Assembly (NCBI RefSeq): GCF_000186865.1
Contig: NW_008705566.1
Span: 1,667,699 to 1,731,698, forward strand
DNA length: 64,000 nucleotides
Direction: 5' to 3'
From: Aureococcus anophagefferens
Taxonomy: Eukaryota > Sar > Pelagophyceae > Pelagomonadales > Pelagomonadaceae
Shown here: positions 35,942 through 45,065 of the stretch, piece after piece
Layout: every line of letters begins with the position of its first letter
Numbering within the stretch: the first letter of the stretch is position 1
The notes under the pieces: model-generated
What the model was told of the DNA's origin: nothing
What the model saw: only the letters and a program-made list of their open reading frames with translations
Databases searched by the model: none
Translations under genes and position numbers: made by a program

Positions 35942-37129
35942 TTAGCCGAACCGCGTGTACTGCCGCAGGCTCGCGCCTTCGAGGTACATGAGGTTGTGGT
36001 CGTCGGGCCGCCCGTGGAAGCGCCGCGTCCACAGCGACCGCGCCCACTCCACCACGGCCATTTTTTTGTCGACGCGCTGCGCCCACGGCAGCCTCCGTCT
36101 CTCCCGGTCGAACAACGTGTCCCAGGCGGCCGCGGCGGCGTCGAGCTCCGCGCGCGCGGGCGCGTCGGGGCAGCGGGCGAGCGCGACGAACTGGCCCGCG
36201 TGGACCCGGCGCTCCGCGAGCCAGCCCACGAAGGCGTCGTCCAGTTCGACGTCGGGGCCGACCTCGGGCATGAGGAACGTCTTCCCCGGGTCCGCGGGCC
36301 GCAGGCCCGCGGGGATCTGCTCCGTGACCGTCTCGAGGCCGTTGAACGACGTCCGCGTGCGCGGGAGCGGCTGGGGCCCGTAGTGCGCCGCGAGCGGCGG
36401 GAACCAGCGGCCGCCGTCCATGGTCGCGTAGAGCTCCGCGCGCGCGCTGAAGATGCCCGGCGGCCAGTCGTGGGCCACGGCCACGGAGTTGCCCCACGAG
36501 AGGAGCGCCGCGGGCTGGACGCCGCGGTCGTCCGCGCAGAGCGCCGACAGCACCTCGGCAGCGCGCTCGCCCGTGAACATGCGCGCGTAGCCCGCGGGCG
36601 CGTGGCGGCCCGTGTGCGCGTCGACGCGGATGGACGCGGAGTGCCGGCGGACGACGCGCCCGAAGGCCCGGAGCCGCGGCACGCACTCGTCGCGGAGCGC
36701 GGCGGACGCGCCGCGGAACTTGACCTGCACGACGCCGTCGGCGTCGGCCAGGGCCTCGAGCTGGCGCGACAGCGCGGCCTGCTCGAAGCCGTCGAGGCCC
36801 CCCAGCAGCCGGTCCAGGCGCGCCGGATCCGTCACGACGTCGCGCAGGCGCTTGCTCGCGGACGCGAAGCGGCAGAGCGCGCGCACGCCGCCGTCGTCGG
36901 GCGGGGTCGCGTCGCCATGGGCGTCGACGGCCGTCTCGTCCCAGGAGCCCCGCATGCCGCGCCGCGGGTCCACGACCGTGAAGGAGGCGACGAGCTCCAG
37001 CACGCCCGCGGGCAGCCGCCCGAGTAGATTTGGTTCGGACGAGGCCGCGTGCGTTTGTCGCGCACCGACGAGGGAGCCGAGGGCAGCCTTGAGCCGCCCG
37101 AGCACCGTTCCACCGTCGAACGAGGCCAT
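35942..37129 (-). CDS. F-box protein with OmpA-like C-terminal domain
   Basis: 395 residues from the ATG at 37129 (upstream in-frame ATGs at 37141 and 37177 are less likely). An F-box-like motif (LLGRLPAGVLELVASFTV then FASASKRLRDVVTDP) is near the N-terminus. From about residue 130 the order matches OmpA-like domains: VVQVKFRGASAALRDECVP, SIRVDAHTGRHAP (GHTD-like), FTGERAAEVLSALC (LSxxRAxxV) and FSARAELYATM at the end. A ~150-residue unrecognised C-terminus follows. F-box proteins usually feed targets to SCF ubiquitin ligases; the OmpA-like fold would be the target-binding part. This is inference. Confidence 0.7.
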   Translation of the reverse strand: MASFDGGTVLGRLKAALGSLVGARQTHAASSEPNLLGRLPAGVLELVASFTVVDPRRGMRGSWDETAVDAHGDATPPDDGGVRALCRFASASKRLRDVVTDPARLDRLLGGLDGFEQAALSRQLEALADADGVVQVKFRGASAALRDECVPRLRAFGRVVRRHSASIRVDAHTGRHAPAGYARMFTGERAAEVLSALCADDRGVQPAALLSWGNSVAVAHDWPPGIFSARAELYATMDGGRWFPPLAAHYGPQPLPRTRTSFNGLETVTEQIPAGLRPADPGKTFLMPEVGPDVELDDAFVGWLAERRVHAGQFVALARCPDAPARAELDAAAAAWDTLFDRERRRLPWAQRVDKKMAVVEWARSLWTRRFHGRPDDHNLMYLEGASLRQYTRFG

Positions 37130-37874
37130 GTAAGTCGCCATGCGTAATAAGAATCTGGTTGCAAACCACAGGGACATCCCACAATGGCATTGTCACCTGG
37201 GGGGGGTGTTGCTCCGCCACTGGCGTCGGCGGCACCCCTGCGTGCGGAGCGGGGTGGTACATCTTACGCAACGTAAATGGCCTACCCCAGCCGTCACACC
37301 GACGTCGCACCCAAAACCAAGGGGCGTATCCAACGCCATCGATGGTGACGCGCTTCGCTGGCACGGACTTGTACGCCGCGGCAGCCCCGCGGAGACGAGG
37401 CCCGCGCGGTGGAATTTGGTCGACGCCAGAACCACCTCCGATGGGGGCACCGACGGTCAGGCTTACGCCTAGGGGTCATGGAAGGCCACTCCGACCACCA
37501 GAGCGGGCTGCCGTGCGTCGGAAGCTTGGGCTCAGAGGTCTCCGCTCCCGGCCCGCGCGCCACGGCGTACGTGTTTGGTACTCAAGCCAGCGAAACGGCT
37601 AGCCATTCGTCCCAATCCGAGCGCTTGTTTTTGTCACGTATAGCCACCGGGCGTCCCTGGCCGCTAGCCAAAAACCGCACGTTCGGGCGTCCGACGCGTC
37701 GGCCATCGGACGCCGTCGCCGGAGCAAGACCCCCCATCATTGTCACCTCAAGCGAATCTGTCATTATGACACTGACTCAAGATCAGGGATCTTGCTGCCT
37801 TGCTTTGCTCGTTGCAGGGATCTTGCCGCCTCGCTTTGCTCGCTGCGCGCGCGCGCAGCGCGGCAGGCACAGCC
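37130..37874. other. 745-bp gene-free region with lower GC
   Basis: No convincing gene. Open frames occur on both strands, for example a minus-strand stretch from about 37364 that reads VTIDGVGYAPWFWVRRRC, but none continues or matches a family I recognise. It may hold an old gene or mobile-element fragment. The 11-mer CATTGTCACCT occurs near 37188 and 37738. The right end contains a 31-bp tandem repeat and presumably the promoter of the gene at 37875. Confidence 0.4.
37785..37846. repeat. 31-bp tandem repeat, two copies
   Basis: Copies at 37785-37815 and 37816-37846, each of the type AGGGATCTTGCYGCC followed by GCTTTGCTCGYTGC, about 28 of 31 positions identical. It lies 29 bp upstream of the chosen start codon at 37875. 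Confidence 0.9.
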
Positions 37875-38543
37875 ATGCTCCCGGCGACGCAGCGTCCGAA
37901 GGCGCCGAAGCGGTCGCTGGAGCTGTCGCCGCGGACGCGCCACGTCCTCATCTCCGTCTCGCTGCTGCTCTCCTTCAGCTTCCTGTTTCCCTTCGCCCTG
38001 TCGCAGACGCTGCAGGTGCACGGCATGAAGGAGGCCAAGGCCTACCGCTTCGCCTACGGCGTCTCGGGCCTGCTCTTCTGCTGCTTCGCCGTCGCCTGGC
38101 TCTACGCCTACGCCAGCGACACGGAGGAGTCGCGGCGCCGGCGCGACGCGGCGTTCTCGCGGCGCGCGCTCAAGAGTCAGACGTTCAAGTGCGTGTCGCC
38201 GCAAGTGCCCGGCGAGTTCGTCGTCTTCCCCGTGCGCGTGCGGAAGCGCGGCGTCGCGGCGTCGCGCGTCGTGTCCCTCGAGGCCGACGAGCTGCGGGTC
38301 GAGCTCGACACGCGCGCGCGCGACGCCGAGGGCAAGATCGACAGCGAGGGCAGCCTCCGGGCGCTCCTGGAGGCGGCGCTCCTGCCGCGCTTCGAGGCCG
38401 GCGCCGCGGAGATCGTCACCTTCCAGGGCGCGGACGGCGGGCCCACGGGCCTCGCGGGCGGCCTGGCCCTGAACCGCGCGGACTTCGACCTCGGCCGCAA
38501 GGTCGGCTGCTTTTTGATGGACGCGGCCCAGGGGCCGAGTTAG
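37875..38543 (+). CDS. Two-pass membrane protein of unknown function
   Basis: 222 residues from the ATG at 37875 (an in-frame ATG at 37800 lies within repeat DNA). A basic N-terminus (KAPKRSLELSPRTRH) precedes two hydrophobic segments: VLISVSLLLSFSFLFPFALS and VSGLLFCCFAVAWLYAYA. The soluble part contains FVVFPVRVRKRGV and LRALLEAALLPRFEAGAAE. No family recognised. By the positive-inside rule both termini may be cytosolic. Confidence 0.6.
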   Translation: MLPATQRPKAPKRSLELSPRTRHVLISVSLLLSFSFLFPFALSQTLQVHGMKEAKAYRFAYGVSGLLFCCFAVAWLYAYASDTEESRRRRDAAFSRRALKSQTFKCVSPQVPGEFVVFPVRVRKRGVAASRVVSLEADELRVELDTRARDAEGKIDSEGSLRALLEAALLPRFEAGAAEIVTFQGADGGPTGLAGGLALNRADFDLGRKVGCFLMDAAQGPS

Positions 38544-38679
38544 CGTAGAGCGTGCCTCTTTGAGCCTTTCCAACCTCTCGCCTTGGACGCATGAGTCTCT
38601 GCCTTACGCGGCGCGCGCGACGACGCCCGGGCGCGCGGAATTCCGCGGCCGCTTCAATAGCCGAGCGGCCATCATGCGT

Positions 38680-39069
38680 CTACTCGATGGTGATGACTTC
38701 GTCGGCCGGGGCGGGCTTCGTGGCCTTCTTCAATTTTTTGCTGGGGCGTTTCTCGCTCTCGTCGAGCAGCGCGGCGACGCCGGTCGGATCCGCGATCACT
38801 TTTTTAATGATCCGCGTGATCATGTCGCTCTGGATGGATTTTTCGCGCGCATGCTTGCTTTGTTCCGTGAGGACGCCCCACAGGCACTGGCGCAGTAGCG
38901 CTACATCCTTGCCAATCAAATGGCTGTCCTTCTCTTCCGCAGGCGCGCAGCACGCCGCCGCGCAGTCCGAGCAGAAGATCGTGCCGTCACCGCCGCCGCG
39001 ACCACATTCTTCGCATTCGAAGCTCTCGCCGCAGAGGGTCTCACCGCAGTCGCAATGATAGATGCCCAT
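38680..39069 (-). CDS. Small Cys-rich zinc-binding protein
   Basis: 129 residues. The N-terminal 45 residues hold many Cys in CxC and CxxC pairs (YHCDCGETLCGESFECEEC, FCSDCAAACC), consistent with a zinc-binding domain of B-box or ZZ style, though no exact family match. Then a helical segment (LLRQCLWGVLTEQSKH), a basic stretch (KRPSKKLKKATK) and a C-terminal DEVITIE resembling a SUMO-interacting motif. The basic stretch suggests a nuclear protein. Function unknown. Confidence 0.6.
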   Translation of the reverse strand: MGIYHCDCGETLCGESFECEECGRGGGDGTIFCSDCAAACCAPAEEKDSHLIGKDVALLRQCLWGVLTEQSKHAREKSIQSDMITRIIKKVIADPTGVAALLDESEKRPSKKLKKATKPAPADEVITIE

Positions 39070-39212
39070 TTTGAACTCAGAGGCAAGATCAGAAGGACAA
39101 GCGTCCTGCGGCCACGGCGGTGGCCGGCGGCGGTGCCGTGCGCGAGGCGTCGCGTGCACGCGTCGCCAGGCGTCGGCACCGGTCGCGCCGCGCCGCGGAG
39201 CATCGAGCACCC

Positions 39213-40667
39213 TTACCCCGCGAGGTAGTTGTGGCGGTAGGGGTCGCCCTTCTCGCAGGGCGGGAGCCGGTCGTCGTGGACGCCCGCGGCCGGCGCGGCG
39301 GGCGGTCGCCGCGCCGGAGCGGCGGCCGCGTCGAGCGCGGCGACCTGGGCCGCCGTGAAGGCCTCGAGCCATTTCATCGCGAGCGCGTGGCGCACGAGGC
39401 GCGCGGCCCGCGGCAGCACGCGCCGCTCGAGCGCGTGGTCCGTGGGCATGTCGCGGTGCACGTAGAAGTAGACGACGTCGCCGCGCGCCGCGAGGCCGTC
39501 GGCGGGGTAGTCGCGCACGCGGCCCGCGTCCTCGCAGCCGAGGTCGAGCAGGTGCGCCGGCGGGCCGAAGGTCACGCCGTCGCGCGTCGCCGCGGCGCCG
39601 AGGTAGCAGTCGCCGCGCTCGAAGATGGGGAACAGGCCCAGCGCCGTCGCGCCGCCGTCGACCGGGTTCGGCGATACCGCGACGAAGTAGACGCTCGCCG
39701 CCCTAACGCGGCAGGGCGACCAGCCCAGGAGCCGCAGGGGCTCGAAGGCGCCGAAGGGCCCCGCGGGGCTCGGTGCGAACGCGACCTGCGCCCAGCGTTT
39801 CGCGGTCCGCGAGTTGAGCCGCCCGTAGAGCGCGACGGCGTCGCCGACGCGCGCGGCGCTGAGCTTGCCGTCCCACTCGCAGCGCGTCGCCGAGCGCCGC
39901 AGCTCCATGCAGCCCGGGTGCGTGCCGTTGACGACGACGGTGCCGACGTCCGGGAACGCCGGCGCGGCCGCGTCGGCCGCGGCGAAGTGGAGCACGCCGT
40001 CGCCCGGCGTCCGCGACCGGCCGCCGTAGGCGTGGAGCGCGCCGCCGAGGGGCAGGAGCGCGAAGTTGTGCGCCGGCGCGGCGTTCGCGAGCGGGCCGTG
40101 CATACTCCCGCCCGCGGGCAGCGCGATCTCCGCCGCGGCGCCGGCGTCCACGGCCTCGAGGGCCGCACTGCCCGGCGGCCAGGCGACGAGCCGCTCGCGC
40201 GGCGACGCGTTGGGGAACGCGCCGTCGCGCGCGAAGAGGCGCACCGCGCCCGCGACGTCGAGCGCGCTGAAGAAGCGGAAGGCGAAGCCGCTGGGGAAGG
40301 ACGCGACGACGCGCGACGCGACGATGGCCCGCGACCGCCGCGTCCGCGCCTCGGGCAGGACCGCGCCGCGGAACGCGAAGCCGCAGACGTCCGCGCCGCC
40401 GGCGCGCGCGGCGCCGCCGCGGCCGCCGCGGCCCCAGGCCTCGCAGGCGGAGCCGTTGCGGACCACGACGGCGTCGCAGCGCGCGTCGCGGGCGCACCGC
40501 CGCTTGCAGTCGCCTGCCGGGTTCTGCAGCGGCGCCAGCCCGCGCAGCGGCGCCTCATCGTCGGTGCGGCAGTCGAAGAGCAAGTCGTACGCCTTGCGCT
40601 CGTCGTCGGCCGCGTCGCCGGCGGCGCGGAGTACGAGCGCGAGGAGGATGGTCGCGCATCGTCGCAT
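39213..40667 (-). CDS. Secreted beta-propeller (glycoside-hydrolase-like) protein
   Basis: 484 residues starting MRRCATILLALVLRAAGDA, a signal peptide. A Cys-rich PAN/apple-like start (CKRRCARDARCDAVVV, SACEAW, ADVCGF) is followed by a region with the rhythm of five-bladed propeller enzymes of the GH32/GH43 type: AHNFALLPLGGALHAYGG, KLSAARVGDAVALYGRLN, RWAQVAFAPSPAGPFGAFEP and YLGAAATRDGVTFGPPAHLL. Catalytic acids cannot be assigned by eye. Likely extracellular carbohydrate binding or hydrolysis; the substrate is not predictable. Confidence 0.6.
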   Translation of the reverse strand: MRRCATILLALVLRAAGDAADDERKAYDLLFDCRTDDEAPLRGLAPLQNPAGDCKRRCARDARCDAVVVRNGSACEAWGRGGRGGAARAGGADVCGFAFRGAVLPEARTRRSRAIVASRVVASFPSGFAFRFFSALDVAGAVRLFARDGAFPNASPRERLVAWPPGSAALEAVDAGAAAEIALPAGGSMHGPLANAAPAHNFALLPLGGALHAYGGRSRTPGDGVLHFAAADAAAPAFPDVGTVVVNGTHPGCMELRRSATRCEWDGKLSAARVGDAVALYGRLNSRTAKRWAQVAFAPSPAGPFGAFEPLRLLGWSPCRVRAASVYFVAVSPNPVDGGATALGLFPIFERGDCYLGAAATRDGVTFGPPAHLLDLGCEDAGRVRDYPADGLAARGDVVYFYVHRDMPTDHALERRVLPRAARLVRHALAMKWLEAFTAAQVAALDAAAAPARRPPAAPAAGVHDDRLPPCEKGDPYRHNYLAG

Positions 40668-40769
40668 TAGAAGCGGTGGGCATCAGGGGAGCTGCCCATA
40701 TGGATAGCACGCTGCAGCGTCTACCGTTGACGACAACATCGGCGAGGCATCCAAAATCGGCCCTTCGCG

Positions 40770-41723
40770 ATGGCGAGATTCGCGGTCCTTCTCGGCGTCG
40801 CCGCGGCGGCCCAGCCGCGGGAGTGGTCCGTCATCCTCGACGCGCCGAGCCGCTGGGCCAAGCCGCTGTCGCAGGCTTCCGTGTCGCGCGAGCTCGAACC
40901 AGTCTTCGTGACGGAGCGGCCCTGGCGCCTGCGGCTGCGCGTCCGGGACCTCGTCGAGCGCTACCGCGGCCGCGGCGCGGCGGAGATCCTCGAGCGGTCC
41001 GGCGTGACGCGCCTCGTCGTCATCGCCGCGGGCCTCGGCGACGACGTCGCCACGGCGCTCTGGAAGACCGCGCGCGCGGCGGACGCCTTCGGCAGGGCGG
41101 TCGTCGACCCGCGGACGACGCTCGTCATCGCGTCGCCGGACCGCGAGGCGGGCGCCCTGAGCGCGGCCTTCGGCGGCTTCGCGCGCGCGCTCGCCGACGC
41201 GTCGGCGCGGCCCACGGTCGTCGTCGAGCCGCCGGCGGCGGCGCCGGCCGGCGCCGCGGCGCTCGCGGTGATCGACGCGCGGCCCGCGGCGTCGCCGCCG
41301 CCGTCGCCGGCCCTGCTCCTCGCCGCCAACGGCGCCGTCGTCGCCGTGCTCCTGCTCCTCAACTACGCGCTCGCGCGCGCCAAGGCGTCGCGCAAGGAGG
41401 CGCGGCGCCTCGCGGCGGATCTCGCGGAGGCCAAGGCGCGCGCGGCCGCCGCGGAGAAGAAGGTCAACGACTACCCGACGGCCCGGCCGATCAACCCGGC
41501 CGTCCTCGAGCGCAAGCGGCGCTCCGACGGCGTGATCACCGTCTCCATCTCCGCGGACGAGGCCGCGGACTCGGGCGACGAGAGCGCGAGCGACTTCGCG
41601 GACGACACGGACGACGACGCCGACCCGGGCGAGGCCGCGGCGCGGGCCTTCCGCGCGGCGCGCGCCGCGAGCCGCGCCGCGGGCTTCGACGACTCCGGCA
41701 CGGACGACGAGTCCGCGGAGTAG
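40770..41723 (+). CDS. Secretory single-pass membrane protein, unknown function
   Basis: 317 residues. A signal peptide (MARFAVLLGVAAAAQ) precedes a lumenal domain of about 170 residues (WSVILDAPSRW, VTERPWRLRLRVRDLVERY, TRLVVIAAGLGDD). A membrane segment (about 188-205: ALLLAANGAVVAVLLLLNYA) is followed by a basic coiled coil (KASRKEARRLAADLAEAKAR) and an acidic, Ser-rich cytosolic tail (DSGDESASDFADDTDDD). This layout suggests a type I membrane protein of the ER or endomembrane system. No family recognised. It is divergent from the propeller gene, with 102 bp between starts. Confidence 0.6.
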   Translation: MARFAVLLGVAAAAQPREWSVILDAPSRWAKPLSQASVSRELEPVFVTERPWRLRLRVRDLVERYRGRGAAEILERSGVTRLVVIAAGLGDDVATALWKTARAADAFGRAVVDPRTTLVIASPDREAGALSAAFGGFARALADASARPTVVVEPPAAAPAGAAALAVIDARPAASPPPSPALLLAANGAVVAVLLLLNYALARAKASRKEARRLAADLAEAKARAAAAEKKVNDYPTARPINPAVLERKRRSDGVITVSISADEAADSGDESASDFADDTDDDADPGEAAARAFRAARAASRAAGFDDSGTDDESAE

Positions 41724-41796
41724 GCCGCCCGCCCCCCCCTCCCCCCCTGTCCTGTTGTTGTTTAGCTGCGTTTCTACGAGTCCGCGACTTAGCTCG

Positions 41797-42486
41797 CTAC
41801 CTGCTCGCCAGCTTCTTGTCGAGGAGGCCCTTGAGCGCGCGGAGCCGGAAGTTCTGGAGCATCTCGTTCCGCGGGCCGGGCGACCCGAACGGCAGCCACG
41901 CCATGCCGACGTTGAGCAGCGGCGCGAGCGGCACCGACGTCGGGAAGAAGCCCGTCGCGTAGAAGCTGGCCTTGGCGCGGCAGCCGGCGCCGCTCCCCTC
42001 GAGCGCGACGTCGAAGCTGTCGAGCCACTCGCTCTTGGTCCAGGTCAGGACGTGCAGGCCGCCGGCGTCGGCGCGCGCGATCTTGAACTCGGGGATGAAG
42101 AGCTTGGCGCGCCGTTCGGGCGTGAGCTCCTCGAGCACGGAGACCAGCGCCGCGGACACGGCCTCCGGCGACGAACCGGCGAAGTCCCAGGTTTCGGTCT
42201 TGGAATTGATGCCGACGAACTGGCCGATCCAATGGCCGGGGGCGATGACGTCCTGCACCGGTCCTTGCAGGCTCGAGAGAAACGAGGGGTCGGCGCGCGC
42301 GGCGCCGGGCAGCGCCAGCGTCAGAAGCGCCGGCGCGCCGGCGAGCAGCGCGCGGCGCGACGGGTTGCCGGGTCGCGGCTGCAAGCAGCGGCAGCAGCGC
42401 GTCTGCAGCAGCGCGACGAGCGCGACGCGCACGGCGAACGACGACCGTGCATTTCGACGCGATGACGCAGCATCGCACAAGGCCAT
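41797..42486 (-). CDS. Putative thylakoid-lumen protein
   Basis: 229 residues. The N-terminus looks multipartite: a hydrophobic leader (FAVRVALVALLQ), a basic Ser/Arg stretch, then a twin-Arg type second signal (SRRALLAGAPALLTLALPG, ARA) typical of proteins sent to the thylakoid lumen. The mature part includes APGHWIGQFVGINSKTETW, EELTPERRAKLFIPEFKI and LHVLTWTKSEWLDSF. No named family recognised. Plastid location is inferred from the presequence. It is divergent from the EGF gene, with 67 bp between starts. Confidence 0.6.
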   Translation of the reverse strand: MALCDAASSRRNARSSFAVRVALVALLQTRCCRCLQPRPGNPSRRALLAGAPALLTLALPGAARADPSFLSSLQGPVQDVIAPGHWIGQFVGINSKTETWDFAGSSPEAVSAALVSVLEELTPERRAKLFIPEFKIARADAGGLHVLTWTKSEWLDSFDVALEGSGAGCRAKASFYATGFFPTSVPLAPLLNVGMAWLPFGSPGPRNEMLQNFRLRALKGLLDKKLASR

Positions 42487-42553
42487 CGATGCGTATCGTC
42501 GACCTGTAGTTGCAGTTCAACATTGAACCGTGCGCCTCCAGCGGACAACAAAC

Positions 42554-43849
42554 ATGGGCCGGGCCTGGGCAGCCCTGCTCCTGCTCCTGCCGGTGACGCG
42601 CTGCGCGGACTTCTCGGACACGCACCTCTACGTGACGCCGTCGAACACGCAGGAGGCCGTGGAGATCCAGCTCGACTTCCGCATCACGCGGCGCCTCAAC
42701 GGCAGCGACGTCGTCTACGTGCAGCTGCCCAAGTTCACCATCGGCGGCGGCGGCAAGACGCCGGGCGAGAACGTGCCCCGCGGCGAGCTCATCCTGTCGC
42801 CGTCGGTCTACTTCGAGGGCCAGTGGGACGAGGGCGCCTTCGACTCGACGGCCGACCCGTTCCGGAACACGACGCTGTCGCTCTACGTGCGCGAGGAGGT
42901 GCGCATCCCGCCGAACACGGTCGTCAACCTGCGCCTCTACAAGTCGAACGACATCCGCGTCTACTGCGGCTTCGACGACGTCGAGGACACGGACGACGAC
43001 GAGTTCTTCATCTGGACGAACTCGTCGGCGTCGAAGGACGGCCGCTTCTCCATCGAGAAGAGCGACCGCGTGGGCAACGGCTGCAGCGCCATGTCGGACT
43101 GCGCGGGCAAGGGGTCCTGCGACTTCTGCAAGGAGCGCTGCATGTGCTACACGGGCCACGGGTCCGGCGACAGCTACCGGCAGGTGAGCTCGATCGACTG
43201 CAGCCTGCTCGAGTGCCCCGTGGGCCCCGCGTGGGGCGCGATCCCGAAGAGCGCCATCGACGGCGGCCACGACGAGTTGGTCATGTGCTCCAACGCCGGC
43301 GAGTGCCTCATGGAGCAGGGCGAGTGCGAGTGCTTCGACGGCTTCACGGGCGAGGCGTGCCAGCGCCGCGTCTGCGCGAACTTCGGCGCCGAGTGCGGCG
43401 ACCACGGCCAGTGCCTGACCATGCACCAGCTCGCCATGCGCGACGACGCCTTCCCGCTCACGGGCAACGCGAGCGCGACCTACGGGGCCGGCGTGTCGGG
43501 CGCGAACAAGACGTGGGACTTCGAGACGATGCAGGGCTGCCTCTGCGACAGCGACTGGGCCGTCGGCCTCGGCGACGGCGAGACGCAGGTCGCCGAGTAC
43601 TTCGGCGCCGACTGCTCGCGGCGCCGCTGCCCCAGCGGCCGGGACCCGTCGTCCAAGGCCGACGGGACGGACTGCTCGAACGTGACGACGCCCGAGGGCT
43701 ACGGCGTCGGCTCGAAGCACAACAAGTGCCACTACGAGTGCAGCGGCCGGGGCAACTGCGACTACGGCCGGGGCACCTGCTCCTGCTTCGCCGGCTACGC
43801 CGGCGCGGCCTGCGACCGCCTCATCGGCAACGCGGCCGTCGTCGGCTAG
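42554..43849 (+). CDS. Secreted EGF-like repeat protein
   Basis: 431 residues from the ATG at 42554, giving signal peptide MGRAWAALLLLLPVTRCA. A beta-rich N-terminal domain (VEIQLDFRITRRLNGSDVV, LYVREEVRIPPNTVVNLRL) precedes tenascin-type EGF modules: CSAMSDCAGKGSCDFC..CMC, CSNAGECLMEQGECECFDG and CHYECSGRGNCDYGRGTCSC, each ending in F.GY/F.G..C. Such proteins are common in stramenopiles and act at the cell surface or in extracellular matrix. There is no transmembrane segment at the C-terminus. The motif GTTGCAGTTCAACATTGAAC lies 26-45 bp upstream. Confidence 0.85.
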   Translation: MGRAWAALLLLLPVTRCADFSDTHLYVTPSNTQEAVEIQLDFRITRRLNGSDVVYVQLPKFTIGGGGKTPGENVPRGELILSPSVYFEGQWDEGAFDSTADPFRNTTLSLYVREEVRIPPNTVVNLRLYKSNDIRVYCGFDDVEDTDDDEFFIWTNSSASKDGRFSIEKSDRVGNGCSAMSDCAGKGSCDFCKERCMCYTGHGSGDSYRQVSSIDCSLLECPVGPAWGAIPKSAIDGGHDELVMCSNAGECLMEQGECECFDGFTGEACQRRVCANFGAECGDHGQCLTMHQLAMRDDAFPLTGNASATYGAGVSGANKTWDFETMQGCLCDSDWAVGLGDGETQVAEYFGADCSRRRCPSGRDPSSKADGTDCSNVTTPEGYGVGSKHNKCHYECSGRGNCDYGRGTCSCFAGYAGAACDRLIGNAAVVG

Positions 43850-43934
43850 TAAGGGCGCCGTCGGACTTACTCCGGAGGGCGCGCGGGGTGATGCGGGGGG
43901 CGGGGCTCTAGCAACGGGGAGAGGGACCGCGCGC

Positions 43935-45065
43935 TCACAACATGCACGTCGCGGGGACCTGGAGGACCTCGGAGAGCCAGACGGGCTCGACGGCGCACTG
44001 CTCGAAGAGCCGGGGCCGCGCGCCGAGCGAGTCCGCCGCGCGATCCGCGGGCTTGACCTTGAGGTACATCGTCTGCGACGACGTCTTCAGCTGGGCGACG
44101 AGCTCGAGCTGGGGCGAGTAGAAGCGCTTCTGGATGGCGACCTCCGCGACGGCGATCCACTCCTGGCCCGCGCGGGGGAAGACGAAGCGCTCGAGCACGT
44201 AGCGGCTCCGGTCGTTGTGGACCTTGGTGAACTCGCAGTGTCTCGACAGGAGGGCCCAGACGCCGGACCAGTACTTGGACCCGCTGTGGCGCGTCCAGGA
44301 GTGGACGTCCGCGCGCTCGCAGTAGACGTGGCGCATCGAGTAGTGGTTCGCGGCGAATTTCACGAGCTTCGGCGGGCACGCGATGTGGTCACGCGGCTGG
44401 TAGAGCGACCGCTCCATGCGCTCGGCGACGCGGCAGAGCGCCGTCAGCTCCGTGACGCGGCTCGGCGGGTAGCGCAGCGTCTCGCTGATCTTGAGGCGCC
44501 GGCCGTGCTCGTACGCGACGCCCTCGGCGCCCATCGTGCTCAGCCGGTACAGGGCCCAGAACATGGCCCGGGCCGACGTCGACACGTCCCGCAGCGTCGC
44601 CTCGAGCTCCGCCAGGTCCGCCTTCTCGAGGCGCCGCTTCAGCGCCTTCCAGCGCACGAGCTCGGGCCGCGCGCGGACGCGCGCGAGCGCGCAGCACCCG
44701 CCGAGCGCCGCGACGTCCGTGACGTCGCTCCACTCCATGACGATGCGCGCGCAGAAGTCGTACTCGAGCAGGCGGCTCCGCCCGGCCTGCGGGGAGAAGG
44801 GGCGGGTCTGGGGGGAGAACCGCGCGCGCGCGCTCGCGGAAACGGGGCCGGCGTCGAGGGCGCCGGCGCGCGCGGTCCCGTACATGGCCGCGAGGCGCTT
44901 CGGGGACTCGAAGGACGAGTCGAAGGCCTTGGCCTTCTTCTTCGTCTCCGTCGTCCGCCAGAGCTGCCGGATCCGCTTGTCGGCGCCGCACTCGATGAGC
45001 ATCGTTCGATCCACGTGCTCCAGCGTCCGCAGGGCCTGCTCGATGTGCGACGGGATGCCCGCCAT
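43935..45065 (-). CDS. Hypothetical protein with possible F-box-like segment
   Basis: 376 residues. Residues about 103-146 (VTDVAALGGCCALARVRARP, then LVRWKALKRRLEK) follow the spacing of an F-box-like motif ending in a Trp. The C-terminal half (HIACPPKLVKFAANHYSM, WSGVWALLSRHCEF, IAVAEVAIQKRFYSP) seems to be a folded domain that I do not recognise. No leader peptide or membrane segment. The convergent neighbour is the EGF gene. Confidence 0.55.
   Translation of the reverse strand: MAGIPSHIEQALRTLEHVDRTMLIECGADKRIRQLWRTTETKKKAKAFDSSFESPKRLAAMYGTARAGALDAGPVSASARARFSPQTRPFSPQAGRSRLLEYDFCARIVMEWSDVTDVAALGGCCALARVRARPELVRWKALKRRLEKADLAELEATLRDVSTSARAMFWALYRLSTMGAEGVAYEHGRRLKISETLRYPPSRVTELTALCRVAERMERSLYQPRDHIACPPKLVKFAANHYSMRHVYCERADVHSWTRHSGSKYWSGVWALLSRHCEFTKVHNDRSRYVLERFVFPRAGQEWIAVAEVAIQKRFYSPQLELVAQLKTSSQTMYLKVKPADRAADSLGARPRLFEQCAVEPVWLSEVLQVPATCML

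Noticed and set aside
37159..37602. Open frames on both strands in the 37.1-37.8 kb gap
   Set aside because: Several overlapping frames of similar length, none with a recognisable domain; kept only as a possible relic.
41707..41786. ACGAGTCCGCG repeated after the gene ending at 41723, as a full tandem repeat
   Set aside because: Only 11 bases match; too short to list as a feature, mentioned only as weak support for the gene-end pattern.
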